Below, one piece after another: positions 27,041 to 35,617 of a stretch of DNA of 64,000 bases. Positions within the stretch are counted from its first letter, which is position 1, and each line of letters opens with the position of its first letter. Source of the stretch: Exobacillus caeni (GTDB lineage Bacteria > Bacillota > Bacilli > Bacillales > Guptibacillaceae); contig NZ_SWLG01000001.1 of the NCBI RefSeq assembly GCF_005747095.1, forward strand, positions 310,001-374,000. The letters run 5' to 3'. Under the pieces are notes generated by a model that saw nothing but the letters and a program-made list of their open reading frames with translations, was not told where the DNA came from and searched no databases. The translations under genes were made by a program, and so were the position numbers.

Positions 27041-27274
27041 TTATTGTCCGTAAGTGCCAATCTGGCGTTCAAGCCTTGTTACTCTTCTTTCAAGACGATC
27101 AAGCTGTCTTTCGATTCTGTTAAGTCTTCTGTCAATGTTTCCTTCCCCAGAATAGCCTCCTGGATATCCTCCAGGGTAACCACCGGGATAACCTCCCGGA
27201 AAGCCCCCAGGATAACCTCCGGGCATACCCGGGAACTGTTGAAGCTGAGTTTGTGGTTGTTGTCGATAATCCAT
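27041..27274 (-). CDS. Glycine/proline/tyrosine-repeat protein with coiled-coil tail
   Basis: A 77-aa protein in three parts: a glutamine-rich head (MDYRQQPQTQLQQF), seven imperfect PGGY/PGGF repeats at about residues 15-41, and a charged heptad-like C-terminal helix (IDRRLNRIERQLDRLERRV). AGGGGTG lies 8 nt before the ATG. Such low-complexity plus coiled-coil proteins occur in spore coats and surface layers of Bacilli, but nothing here proves that role. It has no signal peptide. I do not recognise a named family. Confidence 0.72.
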   Translation of the reverse strand: MDYRQQPQTQLQQFPGMPGGYPGGFPGGYPGGYPGGYPGGYSGEGNIDRRLNRIERQLDRLERRVTRLERQIGTYGQ

Positions 27275-27361
27275 CCCTGCACCCCTAACTAAATTTAATA
27301 CACATTAGTCTATGAGAGAAGGGAAGTGTTTGTTAATGGTAAAACAATAAGCCTCAGTCAG

Positions 27362-27787
27362 TTAACCCAATTTCTTTTGATACCAGTTCAGTTGCTCGCC
27401 GATGCCCAGTCCTTTTAATGGTACCTCGTATTCAAAATTATGCTTTTCTAATTTCGGTTCAAGATGCTTCCGATAGACAGCCCCTCCGTGAAGGTAAACG
27501 ATCACTTTACTCGGGTTTTCTACCTTACTGAAGTTTTCAACTACCTTTTCTGCCCATTCTTCACGTTCTTGATGGGTAAAGGTTTTGATCGAAACATCAT
27601 AAGGATCCATCATATCGTTTGGTAATAATAGTCCATCTTTGGCATTATAGAAATACATACGCGCATAATTTTGCTTGGCGTATTCTAAAGATTTTTGAAA
27701 TAGCGGGCTCTGGTAAAACTCTGTTACTGGGGCAGGTTTATTGTTCTTTTTGCGAGCGGTAGCAAGTAAACCGACTTTTTGTTTCAT
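27362..27787 (-). CDS. DUF6884-type conserved protein
   Basis: A 141-aa soluble protein. MKQKVGLLATARKKN, a central YAKQNYARMYFYNAKDGLLLPN, and VIVYLHGGAVYRKHLEPKL match the pattern of proteins annotated DUF6884, distantly like the YaaA fold. GGAG 11 nt before the ATG fits the start. It has no membrane span. It lies between the PGGY gene and the divergent ytzG. No function can be given. Confidence 0.75.
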   Translation of the reverse strand: MKQKVGLLATARKKNNKPAPVTEFYQSPLFQKSLEYAKQNYARMYFYNAKDGLLLPNDMMDPYDVSIKTFTHQEREEWAEKVVENFSKVENPSKVIVYLHGGAVYRKHLEPKLEKHNFEYEVPLKGLGIGEQLNWYQKKLG

Positions 27788-27942
27788 AAACGTTCACTCC
27801 AGTTCTTTAATGCATTCTGCATATTCTCTTGTACGGTCTACATACCCGACTTTTGGAGTGCGTATGCCCAATAATTGAAAATAACCTAAAAAAATGGAAG
27901 AAAAGTGGAAAAAAAGATTGTGAATGAGAGAGGTATCCAATT

Positions 27943-28650
27943 ATGAGAATCGATAAAGTTTTAGCCAATCTTGGTTATGGAAGCAGAAAAGAAGTAAAGA
28001 AATTGTTAAAAACAGGAGTAGTAAGAGTCGATGGAGAGCCTGTAAAAGATGCGAAAATCCATGTTGATCCAGATGAACAAAGCATCAGTGTCTTTGGGGA
28101 AGAAATAGAATACAAAGAGTTTGTATATTTAATGATGAATAAACCCCGGGGATTATTATCTGCGACAGAGGATGAATATGCAGAAACAGTAATTGATGTG
28201 CTAGAACCAGAAGATGCAGTCTTTACTCCTTTTCCGGTAGGAAGGCTGGATAAAGACACAGAGGGTCTGCTGATCCTTACAAATGACGGGCAGCTGGCCC
28301 ACCATTTAACTTCACCGAAGCATCATGTACCCAAAACATACTATGCTGAAATCTCAGGTGTGGTGGATGAATCAGATGTAACAGCATTTTCAACAGGAGT
28401 CACGCTGGAGGATGGTTATGAAACAAAACCGGGTGAGCTAGTTATTCTTGATACAGGACCCACTTCTTTCATCGAGTTAACGATAACAGAAGGCAAATAC
28501 CATCAGGTAAAACGGATGTTTGAAGCGGTCGGAAAAAAAGTGAAATACTTAAAAAGGCTGAGCATGGGATCTCTTAAGCTGGATGAGTCATTGAATCCTG
28601 GTGAATACCGGGAACTGACTGATGAAGAGATCGATCTTTTAAAGGGCTAA
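27943..28650 (+). CDS. ytzG: Small-subunit-type pseudouridine synthase YtzG (RsuA/RluF family)
   Basis: A 235-aa pseudouridine synthase. An N-terminal S4 RNA-binding domain (MRIDKVLANLGYGSRKEVKK, about 1-60) precedes the catalytic domain. The catalytic aspartate is in PVGRLDKDTEGLLILTNDG (core GRLDKDTEGLLI), and KYHQVKRMFEAVGK is the conserved C-terminal motif. It isomerises a uridine in rRNA, probably 16S by comparison with RsuA. Shine-Dalgarno GAGAGAGG precedes the ATG. It lies next to murJ as in B. subtilis. Confidence 0.93.
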   Translation: MRIDKVLANLGYGSRKEVKKLLKTGVVRVDGEPVKDAKIHVDPDEQSISVFGEEIEYKEFVYLMMNKPRGLLSATEDEYAETVIDVLEPEDAVFTPFPVGRLDKDTEGLLILTNDGQLAHHLTSPKHHVPKTYYAEISGVVDESDVTAFSTGVTLEDGYETKPGELVILDTGPTSFIELTITEGKYHQVKRMFEAVGKKVKYLKRLSMGSLKLDESLNPGEYRELTDEEIDLLKG

Positions 28651-28781
28651 GAAGTAGTTGTACTTTACCTGGATAAAGCCTAATCACCACCTCTCTTCCC
28701 CTGGATACTTACCGATCAAAGGGTTTTTTATTAAATACAGAAGGGTAATAAAAGGGTAAAAAGCGTCGAGGAGAGGATATC

Positions 28782-29426
28782 ATGGCTATAGCAGGAAAAG
28801 AACTAATGGATATGACAATAGTCGGGAAAAACACACCGGATCTTAAATCTAAAGTTGAAAATTTTTATTTTGATTCCAGGTTAGGCAATATTGAATTTTT
28901 AGAATATGATGAAAGGCTTTATGTAAACCATACTGAAAATTTAGCTGCCCATAATGATCATCATGCTGATGAAGTTTTGAATTCTGTTGAGGCTTCTGGA
29001 GGTTTCTCTAATTCAAATTACCCTGTGACAGACGATGATCGTAAGGAAAACAAAATGAACAAAGCAATCGTTCTGCCGTTCAACCAGATAGAAGAGATAA
29101 AGAACAAAAGGATTGTTGTTTCTGAATCAGCTGATGAGATGGATTACGAGATGCTTAACCATCTTGCTTCGTATAATCAACTGAAGGGTGCTGAAGTTAA
29201 GACTGATGATGGCAGGGAGTTTGGGAAAGTAAAAGATATTATCATTGACAGCGATGAGGAAAAAGTGGTAGCCCTGGGTCTTTCAGATGGATTATGGTCG
29301 GACCTAATCGGGGAAGGCAAGCAGTACTTGCCATTTACAGAGATTGTCAGACTGGAAGGAAACCAGGTAATCGTGGAAAACCACGCAGAGGAGATGTTAA
29401 GGGATAGATTTGATGACTTTCTTTAA
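28782..29426 (+). CDS. PRC-barrel domain protein
   Basis: A 214-aa soluble acidic protein. The C-terminal half carries a PRC-barrel (QLKGAEVKTDDGREFGKVKDIIID, core KGAEVKTDDGREFGKVKDI). The N-terminal half (NFYFDSRLGNIEFLEYDERLYV) may be a diverged second copy. The middle is polar. PRC-barrel proteins act in RNA processing (RimM type) or as stress and spore-associated factors; which applies is unknown. GAGGAGAGG precedes the ATG, and a long hairpin follows. Confidence 0.8.
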   Translation: MAIAGKELMDMTIVGKNTPDLKSKVENFYFDSRLGNIEFLEYDERLYVNHTENLAAHNDHHADEVLNSVEASGGFSNSNYPVTDDDRKENKMNKAIVLPFNQIEEIKNKRIVVSESADEMDYEMLNHLASYNQLKGAEVKTDDGREFGKVKDIIIDSDEEKVVALGLSDGLWSDLIGEGKQYLPFTEIVRLEGNQVIVENHAEEMLRDRFDDFL

Positions 29427-29442
29427 GAATGTTAACCAAATA

Positions 29443-29489
29443 AATTAGAAGAAAGCCCGGGAGTTAATTTCCCGGGCTTTCTTCTAATT
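29443..29489. terminator. Long hairpin between the PRC-barrel gene and ytzE
   Basis: A 20-bp perfect stem with a GC-rich centre (GCCCGGGA) around a 7-nt loop, between two convergent genes. Confidence 0.85.
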
Positions 29490-29523
29490 CTGGACGAGGC
29501 AATTCTGATATGATTGTTTACTT

Positions 29524-29745
29524 TTAGCTTACTTTTACCTTTTTTCCGGTAGTTGTCCAATAACCTCTGTTCGGACTTTTGACAAGATTGTTATAGGACA
29601 ACACGTTTAAGTCTCTTTGTACGGTACGCTGGGTGATGCCAAACTCTTCAACCAAGTCTTTTGTGCTGACTGTCCCTTTTTCAAGAATGAATAAGTAGAT
29701 TGACTTGATACGGGTCATCATTCGATCAGTTGAAGGTACGCTCAA
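29524..29745 (-). CDS. ytzE: DeoR-type helix-turn-helix regulator YtzE
   Basis: A 73-aa protein that is essentially one DeoR winged-helix domain (TKDLVEEFGITQRTVQRDLN as recognition region) with a wing ending in SPNRGYWTT. It lacks the sugar-phosphate-binding domain of full-size DeoR proteins. The start is TTG at 29745 after AGGGAGTGG. The same short gene, ytzE, occurs here in B. subtilis. Its targets are unknown. Confidence 0.9.
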   Translation of the reverse strand: MSVPSTDRMMTRIKSIYLFILEKGTVSTKDLVEEFGITQRTVQRDLNVLSYNNLVKSPNRGYWTTTGKKVKVS

Positions 29746-30108
29746 AAAACCACTCCCTAAAGTTTAATTCTGTTCCTGAACATATCGTAAAATTTAACTA
29801 TTAAATAAGTATGAACCGAAAGTTAAGATATTCTAAATATTCTTTCGATTTAAAGGTTAAGTTCCTTGTATGTTAAGAAGAGACCAGAGCTATTTCGATT
29901 TATAAAAAAAGAGCTTCGATTATCTATCAGGAACTTTGTACCGTATATTAGAACCCGAGCATCCCCCCTAATAATTGATATTTTACAATAATTCTGTCAA
30001 TTAGGCAAAAGTACTAAAGAAATGTCAAAAAAACGGGAAGTTTTACCCTGTCCTTCTAACACCCGCATCTCAAAATTTGATATGCTATACAATTAGGAGG
30101 GTAGATCG
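29746..30108. other. Gene-free region between ytzE and the potassium channel gene
   Basis: No coding frame is convincing. Just before the channel gene, TGCTATACA near 30083-30091 resembles an extended -10 promoter, followed by the Shine-Dalgarno AGGAGGG. The rest is AT-rich and shows nothing I can name. Confidence 0.4.
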
Positions 30109-31125
30109 ATGAGTATGATACATTTGCAAAAGTTAATCAAAAAAGCTTTAAGCTTAAACAATTGGTTTGTTTTTTATTCTGCAATTGCACTGGTTGTTGG
30201 AAGTTCAGCCATCACCAGGCTTATTGAACCGGAGACATTCCCAACGTTCTTCGAAGCACTCTGGTGGGTGATGACAACTGTTACGACAGTTGGTTATGGC
30301 GATTACTCGCCCGTTACGACAGGAGGAAGAGTATTTGCGATCATCCTTTATATGATCGGAATCGGATACATATCATTAGTTATCGGAAAAATAATCGAAG
30401 GTTTCTCAGCGGTTAAAAAGAGAAGAGAGGAAGGCAGAATGGAGTATAAAGGGAAAAATCATATTATTATTATCGGGTGGTCCAAAAAAGCATCTTTTGC
30501 CGTAAAAGAAATTATGGAAACAGAAAATAATAGGGAAATCGTTATTATTGATAAACTTGAAAAAGCGCCTCTTTTAACCGAAGATATCCATTACATAAAA
30601 GGGGATGCTGCAGAAGAGAAAACGCTGTTGAAAGCGAATATAAAAGAGGCGGAAGCAGTCCTGATTTTTTCGGATGATTCCATTCATGATGCCCTTTTAG
30701 CGGACGGAAAATCACTGTTGATCTGTACGACCATAGAGAGTATGGTTCCGGAAATCCATACAACAGTAGAAGTGATGAAAGAAGAACATATCAAAAACTT
30801 TAAACATGTAAAAGTAGATGAGTTTGTTTTAACCCATGAAACGATTTCACGTCTCGCTGTAAGGTCAATCTTTTCAAAAGGAATAACGAATGTATTTTCT
30901 CAATTAATGAGCAGGGGACACGGAGAAGATCTTTATGAGGTTGTTGCGAAACCGCACTGGAAAACGTATCGACAGGCATTTGACGAATTGTTACAAGAAG
31001 GAGCTACGCTTATCTCTGATGGGAACAATCTCGAAATCAATCGGAACCTTGACGAAAATATTTCTCCAAATGCTAGGTTGTTTGTGATATGTGATAGAGA
31101 AACTTACTTAAAGATAAAAACATGA
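30109..31125 (+). CDS. Two-TM potassium channel with RCK domain (YugO-like)
   Basis: A 338-aa K+ channel subunit. TM1 is about residues 20-38, the selectivity filter TTVGYGD is at 59-65, and TM2 (VFAIILYMIGIGYISLVIG) at about 75-93. A regulator-of-K+-conductance (RCK) Rossmann domain follows from about residue 112 (HIIIIGWSKKA). It resembles B. subtilis YugO, which mediates K+ efflux in biofilms, and archaeal MthK. AGGAGGG lies 8 nt before the ATG. In B. subtilis yugO follows mstX; no mstX-like gene is found here. Confidence 0.9.
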   Translation: MSMIHLQKLIKKALSLNNWFVFYSAIALVVGSSAITRLIEPETFPTFFEALWWVMTTVTTVGYGDYSPVTTGGRVFAIILYMIGIGYISLVIGKIIEGFSAVKKRREEGRMEYKGKNHIIIIGWSKKASFAVKEIMETENNREIVIIDKLEKAPLLTEDIHYIKGDAAEEKTLLKANIKEAEAVLIFSDDSIHDALLADGKSLLICTTIESMVPEIHTTVEVMKEEHIKNFKHVKVDEFVLTHETISRLAVRSIFSKGITNVFSQLMSRGHGEDLYEVVAKPHWKTYRQAFDELLQEGATLISDGNNLEINRNLDENISPNARLFVICDRETYLKIKT

Positions 31126-31144
31126 CATGGAAGGAGGATTAATA

Positions 31145-32551
31145 ATGGTCGAATGGATAGAGGAAGTAGAGAAAAGGAAAGACGACTTAATTAAAGATCT
31201 ACAGAACTTACTACGTATTAGAAGTGTTTTGGATGAAGAAAAACCGACGGATGATGCACCGTTCGGAATTGGCATCAAAGAAGCACTCGATTTTATGCTT
31301 AAAACTGGTGAGCGAAATGGTTTTAGTATTAAAAATGTTGATCAAATAGCGGGACACCTGGAGATGGGGCAGGGGGAAGACTTAATCGGTGTACTTTGCC
31401 ATGTAGATGTTGTTCCAGAAGGTGATGGATGGTCAAGCGATCCATTTGGGGCAGAAATAAGAGACGGCAAGATTTTTGCCCGCGGGGCTATTGATGATAA
31501 AGGACCAACGATAGCTGCACTATATGCGATGCAAATTATCAAGGAACTGGGCTTGCCGCTGTCTAAACGAATACGAATGATAGTAGGCACGGATGAAGAA
31601 AGCAATTGGCGCTGTGTGGACCGCTATTTCAAAAAGGAAGAGATGCCGTCTGCAGGGTTTGCACCTGACGCGGTTTTTCCGATCATTCATGCAGAGAAAG
31701 GGATCGCAGATTTCGAATTGGTTAGCCGGGAGCATAGGAACGAAGAAGAATTGGAGACAGAGCTTTTGAGCTTCCAATCGGGCCAAAGGTTAAATATGGT
31801 TCCTGACCGTGCTTTAGCAGAAATAAAAGGCAGTAACCAGATGATGGAACAAATTTCAGGCCGCTATAAAGAGTTTCTTGATCAAAATAGCTTTCAAGGA
31901 AGCAGTTCTTTGAATGAAGAGAAGCTTACGCTTTCACTTGAAGGAATATCTGTCCATGGCTCAGAGCCAGACAAAGGAATTAACGCAGGACTGCAAATGG
32001 CAGGATTTTTGAAAGGTGTCCCGTTTCAGCAAAAAGGATTAACGTTCATTGGATTTTTGAATGATTTCATGCTTAACGATTCAAAGGGAAACAAGTTAGG
32101 AGTGGCATTTAAAGATGAGATTTCAGGCGAGCTAACGATGAACGTCGGAACCATGTCTTTTTCAAAAGGATTTTCAAAGATCGGAGTTAATCTTCGTTAT
32201 CCGGTTTCATGTGACTTTAAAGTTGTTCAGCCAAAAATACAATCTGCAGCAAATAAGTATCAGATGGATCTTCATGTCATTGACCATATGGTACCCCACC
32301 ATGTTCCGAAAGATCATGAACTGATACAAACGCTACAGGCTGTTTACAGAGAGCAGACAGGAGAGGAACCTGAACTTCTCGCGATTGGCGGAGGTACTTA
32401 CGCAAGATCACTGGATGCAGGAGTGGCATTTGGCGCATTGTTCCCTGGAAAGCCGGAGGTGGCCCATGAAAAAGATGAATACATCGAAATTGAGGACTTA
32501 TTGAAGGCGACAGCAATTTATGCACAGGCGCTGTATGAGTTAGCAAAATAA
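31145..32551 (+). CDS. ytjP: Dipeptidase PepV/YtjP (M20 family)
   Basis: A 468-aa M20 metallopeptidase that hydrolyses dipeptides with two zinc ions. Metal ligands lie in VLCHVDVVPEGDGW, ARGAIDDKGP and GTDEESNWRC. The C-terminus has GGGTYARSL, near the second histidine. A dimerisation domain separates the halves of the catalytic domain. The start is the ATG at 31145, 7 nt after GGAGG, rather than the ATG at 31127. It ends at a bidirectional terminator shared with convergent ytkP. Confidence 0.93.
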   Translation: MVEWIEEVEKRKDDLIKDLQNLLRIRSVLDEEKPTDDAPFGIGIKEALDFMLKTGERNGFSIKNVDQIAGHLEMGQGEDLIGVLCHVDVVPEGDGWSSDPFGAEIRDGKIFARGAIDDKGPTIAALYAMQIIKELGLPLSKRIRMIVGTDEESNWRCVDRYFKKEEMPSAGFAPDAVFPIIHAEKGIADFELVSREHRNEEELETELLSFQSGQRLNMVPDRALAEIKGSNQMMEQISGRYKEFLDQNSFQGSSSLNEEKLTLSLEGISVHGSEPDKGINAGLQMAGFLKGVPFQQKGLTFIGFLNDFMLNDSKGNKLGVAFKDEISGELTMNVGTMSFSKGFSKIGVNLRYPVSCDFKVVQPKIQSAANKYQMDLHVIDHMVPHHVPKDHELIQTLQAVYREQTGEEPELLAIGGGTYARSLDAGVAFGALFPGKPEVAHEKDEYIEIEDLLKATAIYAQALYELAK

Positions 32552-32597
32552 CCAAAGAACCCGATCAGTTTATATCATACGATCGGGTTCTTTGGTT
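32550..32597. terminator. Bidirectional terminator between ytjP and ytkP
   Basis: A 17-bp perfect stem (AACCAAAGAACCCGATC with its complement) around a 14-nt AT-rich loop, between convergent stop codons. Confidence 0.9.
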
Positions 32598-32629
32598 TAG
32601 ATAGTCGAATTCGTTATTTAGATCCGTTT

Positions 32630-33565
32630 TCATTCTTTCTCATAATTGAATAAGTCAGTGGATAAATAACGTTCTCCCGCATCAGCTGTGATGCACACAA
32701 CAACCTGATCAGGAGTAAGTCGTTCCGCGATTTCCATTGCAGCATAGACTGCCGCCCCAGAGGAAGGCCCGACCAGGATTCCTTCTTGTCTTGCCAGCCT
32801 TCTCGCAACATCGTAAGCCTGTTCATCTTTGATCTGGAGAATTTCATCGTAAACGTCTGTATTTAGTACATCAGGGATGAAACCCGGGCTTGTTCCGACC
32901 AATTTGTGTTTTCCAGGTTTGCCTCCTGAAAGTACTGGAGAACCAGCGGGCTCTACTACATGCACGGTCATATCTTCATAGTATTCTTTTAAGGTTTCAC
33001 CTGTTCCGGTAACAGTTCCCCCTGTTCCCGCTGTACTTACAAAGGCGGATGGGGTAACGTTTAATTCTTTCATCGCTTCGACAATCTCCAGTGCAGTTGT
33101 TTTTCGATGTGCATCTGGATTCGCCCCGTTTTCAAATTGCATCGGCATAAAGCTTTTATCAATTTCCTGAGCGAGTTCTTTGGCTTTTTTTATTGCTCCG
33201 GGCATTTTTTCTTCACCGGGGGTCAATACTACCTTTGCCCCATATGCCTTTAAAAGGTTAATCCTCTCCTGAGACATAGTGTCGGGCATTACAATGATAG
33301 AACGGTATCCGCGGGCAGCAGCATTCATAGCAATGCCGATTCCAGTGTTTCCAGAAGTAGGCTCAATAATGGTAGATCCCTCGGTTAAAAGCCCTTTTTC
33401 TTCAGCCTGCAAAATCATGTTAAACGCCGCACGGTCTTTTACACTTCTGCTTGGATTGAAATATTCGAGCTTCACATAAATTTTTGCACCGTTTGGATTC
33501 GGAAGGCGATTAAGTTTGACTAAAGGAGTATTTCCAATAAGTTCAGCAATATTATTTACGATCAT
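32630..33565 (-). CDS. ytkP: Cysteine synthase-like PLP enzyme YtkP
   Basis: A 311-aa O-acetylserine sulfhydrylase-type enzyme of fold type II. The PLP lysine is K43 in SRSVKDRAA, the phosphate-binding loop is GTGGTVTGTGE, and IEPTSGNTGIGIA is the substrate loop. It would make cysteine from O-acetylserine and sulfide, but paralogues of CysK with other acceptors exist, and ytkP of B. subtilis is of that kind. The start is ATG with AAGGATGG upstream. No cysteine regulator box was found. Confidence 0.9.
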   Translation of the reverse strand: MIVNNIAELIGNTPLVKLNRLPNPNGAKIYVKLEYFNPSRSVKDRAAFNMILQAEEKGLLTEGSTIIEPTSGNTGIGIAMNAAARGYRSIIVMPDTMSQERINLLKAYGAKVVLTPGEEKMPGAIKKAKELAQEIDKSFMPMQFENGANPDAHRKTTALEIVEAMKELNVTPSAFVSTAGTGGTVTGTGETLKEYYEDMTVHVVEPAGSPVLSGGKPGKHKLVGTSPGFIPDVLNTDVYDEILQIKDEQAYDVARRLARQEGILVGPSSGAAVYAAMEIAERLTPDQVVVCITADAGERYLSTDLFNYEKE

Positions 33566-33933
33566 TAAAAACCATCCTTTATGATTTTATGGAGTATTCT
33601 ATAGTCTACTGTTCCCATTATAGCAAAAATTAATGTTTAATTCCTTTATAGCCTATTGAATAAGTTGGTTATGGGAGATTTGCTTCTGTTTCAGGAGGCT
33701 ACCTATCTTTAGTAACTACTTTTATATCCCAATATCCCTTCTTTCTTATATATAAGTATAATCTGAAAACAAGATCATTTTAATAGCCTTTAATAATGTG
33801 TACTATTAGGTAATGGGAAATGGGTTGATCCGAATGCTTCGTATTTATAAACGAAAGAAGTATTAGAACAGAATTTTAAAGGAAATCCCTGTTTAATGTC
33901 TAAACTGTAATGATAATCAAGGAGATGATTAGA
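33566..33933. other. Divergent intergenic region between ytkP and ytlP
   Basis: 368 nt with no convincing frame. It must hold both promoters; I see AT-rich blocks but no clear paired hexamers, riboswitch or repeat. Confidence 0.4.
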
Positions 33934-34515
33934 TTGGATTCTCATCATTATTTTATAGCGATTCCACCCGGGAAACAGATCAGAGAAATAATTGAGGAAT
34001 GGTCTTTAGCATTTAAAGAACATTTTTCTTATAAAGTCTGGGTGCATAAAGATGACTACCACATTACGCTCGCATTTTTAGGGGCTGCAACCGATCCTTC
34101 GCTCGCTCAAATGAAGGATAACTTATCGATCGCTTTAAAAAAATTCACACCATTTAAACTTGAGTTAAAAGGAACAGGGGGTTTTGGAAAACCAAAAACA
34201 CCACGTGTCTTATGGGCAGGGGTCTCAGAGCCGGATGTTTTGTTTTCGCTGCAGGATGAAGTGAAAAGGGCATGTGAAACTACAGGATTTAAGCTTGATG
34301 AGAGACCATACCGGCCACATATAACCATTGCAAAAAAATGGGACGGAGCCGGAGAGGTTTCCTATGATTGGATGAAGGATGTAACAGGAGAAAAAGAAAA
34401 CCGCTTTTCATGGAATGTAGATAAGATTGTATTATATAAAATCCACAGGAATAAAAAGCCGCATTATGAAGCTATTTTTGAATTTCCGCTTTTTCAAGAT
34501 AATGAAACGTTTTAA
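33934..34515 (+). CDS. thpR: RNA 2',3'-cyclic phosphodiesterase YtlP (ThpR/LigT)
   Basis: A 193-aa 2H phosphoesterase that opens 2',3'-cyclic phosphates at RNA ends. Both H-x-T-x motifs are present: HITL at residues 43-46 and HITI at 129-132. The frame opens at 33910, but AAGGAGATG lies inside that extension, 6 nt before the TTG at 33934 (MDSHHYFIAIPPGKQ), which is used. The 3' end overlaps the next gene by 14 nt, so the three genes ytlP-lrgA-lrgB form a coupled unit. Confidence 0.92.
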   Translation: MDSHHYFIAIPPGKQIREIIEEWSLAFKEHFSYKVWVHKDDYHITLAFLGAATDPSLAQMKDNLSIALKKFTPFKLELKGTGGFGKPKTPRVLWAGVSEPDVLFSLQDEVKRACETTGFKLDERPYRPHITIAKKWDGAGEVSYDWMKDVTGEKENRFSWNVDKIVLYKIHRNKKPHYEAIFEFPLFQDNETF

Positions 34516-34891
34516 CTGGCAAAAATATGCGGTTATCAGTATTCAAATTAGCCTCCTTTATGGACTTTTTTTAATCGGATCGCTTATCCAAACATGGCTT
34601 GGCCTTTTTGTCCCGGGAAGTATTATTGGGATGATCCTTTTGTTTCTTTTGTTATATATTCGCATAATACCAGTAAAGTGGATCAGTACTGGTACGGAAC
34701 TTTTATTAAACCATTTGCCTTTTTTGTTTATTCCTGTAACGGTTGGAATCATCCAACATCTTGGGCTGTTTGGGGGTCACAGCATTATTTTAATTCCTAT
34801 TATAATGATAAGCACCATAATCGTGATGTTGGTATCAGGTGGAATCAGCCAGGCGGTTGCAGTCAGAAGGGAGAGAAGCCAGAGTGAATGA
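34502..34891 (+). CDS. CidA/LrgA family holin-like membrane protein
   Basis: A 129-aa membrane protein with four hydrophobic helices. VPGSIIGMILLFLLLY is the signature of the CidA/LrgA family, and HLPFLFIPVTVGII follows. Members are described as holin-like factors, or with LrgB as pyruvate transporters (PftAB in B. subtilis). The ATG at 34502 lies inside the end of ytlP without a clear Shine-Dalgarno, pointing to translational coupling. It overlaps the LrgB gene by 8 nt. Confidence 0.88.
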   Translation: MKRFNWQKYAVISIQISLLYGLFLIGSLIQTWLGLFVPGSIIGMILLFLLLYIRIIPVKWISTGTELLLNHLPFLFIPVTVGIIQHLGLFGGHSIILIPIIMISTIIVMLVSGGISQAVAVRRERSQSE

Positions 34892-35573
34892 GTTTTTAAC
34901 AGGTATTCTTTGGATTACCCTGACCGTTGCATCGTATGTTTTTTCTCGGAAATTATATCAAAGGTTTCCTTCTCCATTACTCGTACCTGTGTTTACATCC
35001 ACATTTTTACTAGTCCTTTTGTTGCTTATTTTTAACATCGAGTATGAAACATTTATGATTGGTGCAGGTTATATTGATAAACTGCTTGGTCCTGCGATTG
35101 TAGCTCTTGCCCTGCCTCTCTATAAACAAAGAGAGATGGTCAAGAAGTACTTTGCTTCTATTGGAATCGGGGTTCTCGTAGGAACGATTACAGGGCTATG
35201 GTCAGGATTTACCCTTGTTTCTCTTTTGGGTTTTGAACCGTTAATAGCCCGATCAGCATTGCCAAAATCAGTAACGACTCCTGTCGCAATGGAAATAGCA
35301 AGGACAGTAAGCGGAGAGCCTTCCCTGGCTGTTGTGTTTGTTATGATTGCCGGCATCGGAGGAGTGATGGTAGGGCCTTTCTTAATGAGGGGATTGAAAA
35401 TCGACCACTTTGTAGGGGTAGGAATTGGTTTAGGCTGTGCTTCTCATGCGATCGGCACCTCTAAAGCGTTAGAATTTGGAGAGAAGGCAGCGGCCGTGAG
35501 CTCTATCGCAATGACATTAAGCGCAGTTTGCGCATCGATATTGGCTCCGTTGATGATGACATGGTTGTTGTAG
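34884..35573 (+). CDS. CidB/LrgB family membrane protein
   Basis: A 229-aa partner of the CidA/LrgA protein with about seven helices. SALPKSVTTPVAMEIA and CASHAIGTSKALEFGEKA are hallmarks of the LrgB family. The start is GTG at 34884, within the end of the previous gene and after GGGAGAG; the ATG at 34839 is upstream inside the partner gene and has no ribosome-binding site. Together the pair may export small metabolites such as pyruvate or act in cell-death control; which applies cannot be told. Confidence 0.88.
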   Translation: MNEFLTGILWITLTVASYVFSRKLYQRFPSPLLVPVFTSTFLLVLLLLIFNIEYETFMIGAGYIDKLLGPAIVALALPLYKQREMVKKYFASIGIGVLVGTITGLWSGFTLVSLLGFEPLIARSALPKSVTTPVAMEIARTVSGEPSLAVVFVMIAGIGGVMVGPFLMRGLKIDHFVGVGIGLGCASHAIGTSKALEFGEKAAAVSSIAMTLSAVCASILAPLMMTWLL

Positions 35574-35617
35574 AAAGATTTAGATCACATAAAAAGCAAA
35601 ACTGGGCGGGGAAAAGG

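Noticed and set aside
27130-27240. Regular short repeats that look at first like a CRISPR array.
   Set aside because: They encode in-frame PGGY repeats with 12-15 bp periodicity and no spacers; no cas genes are near.
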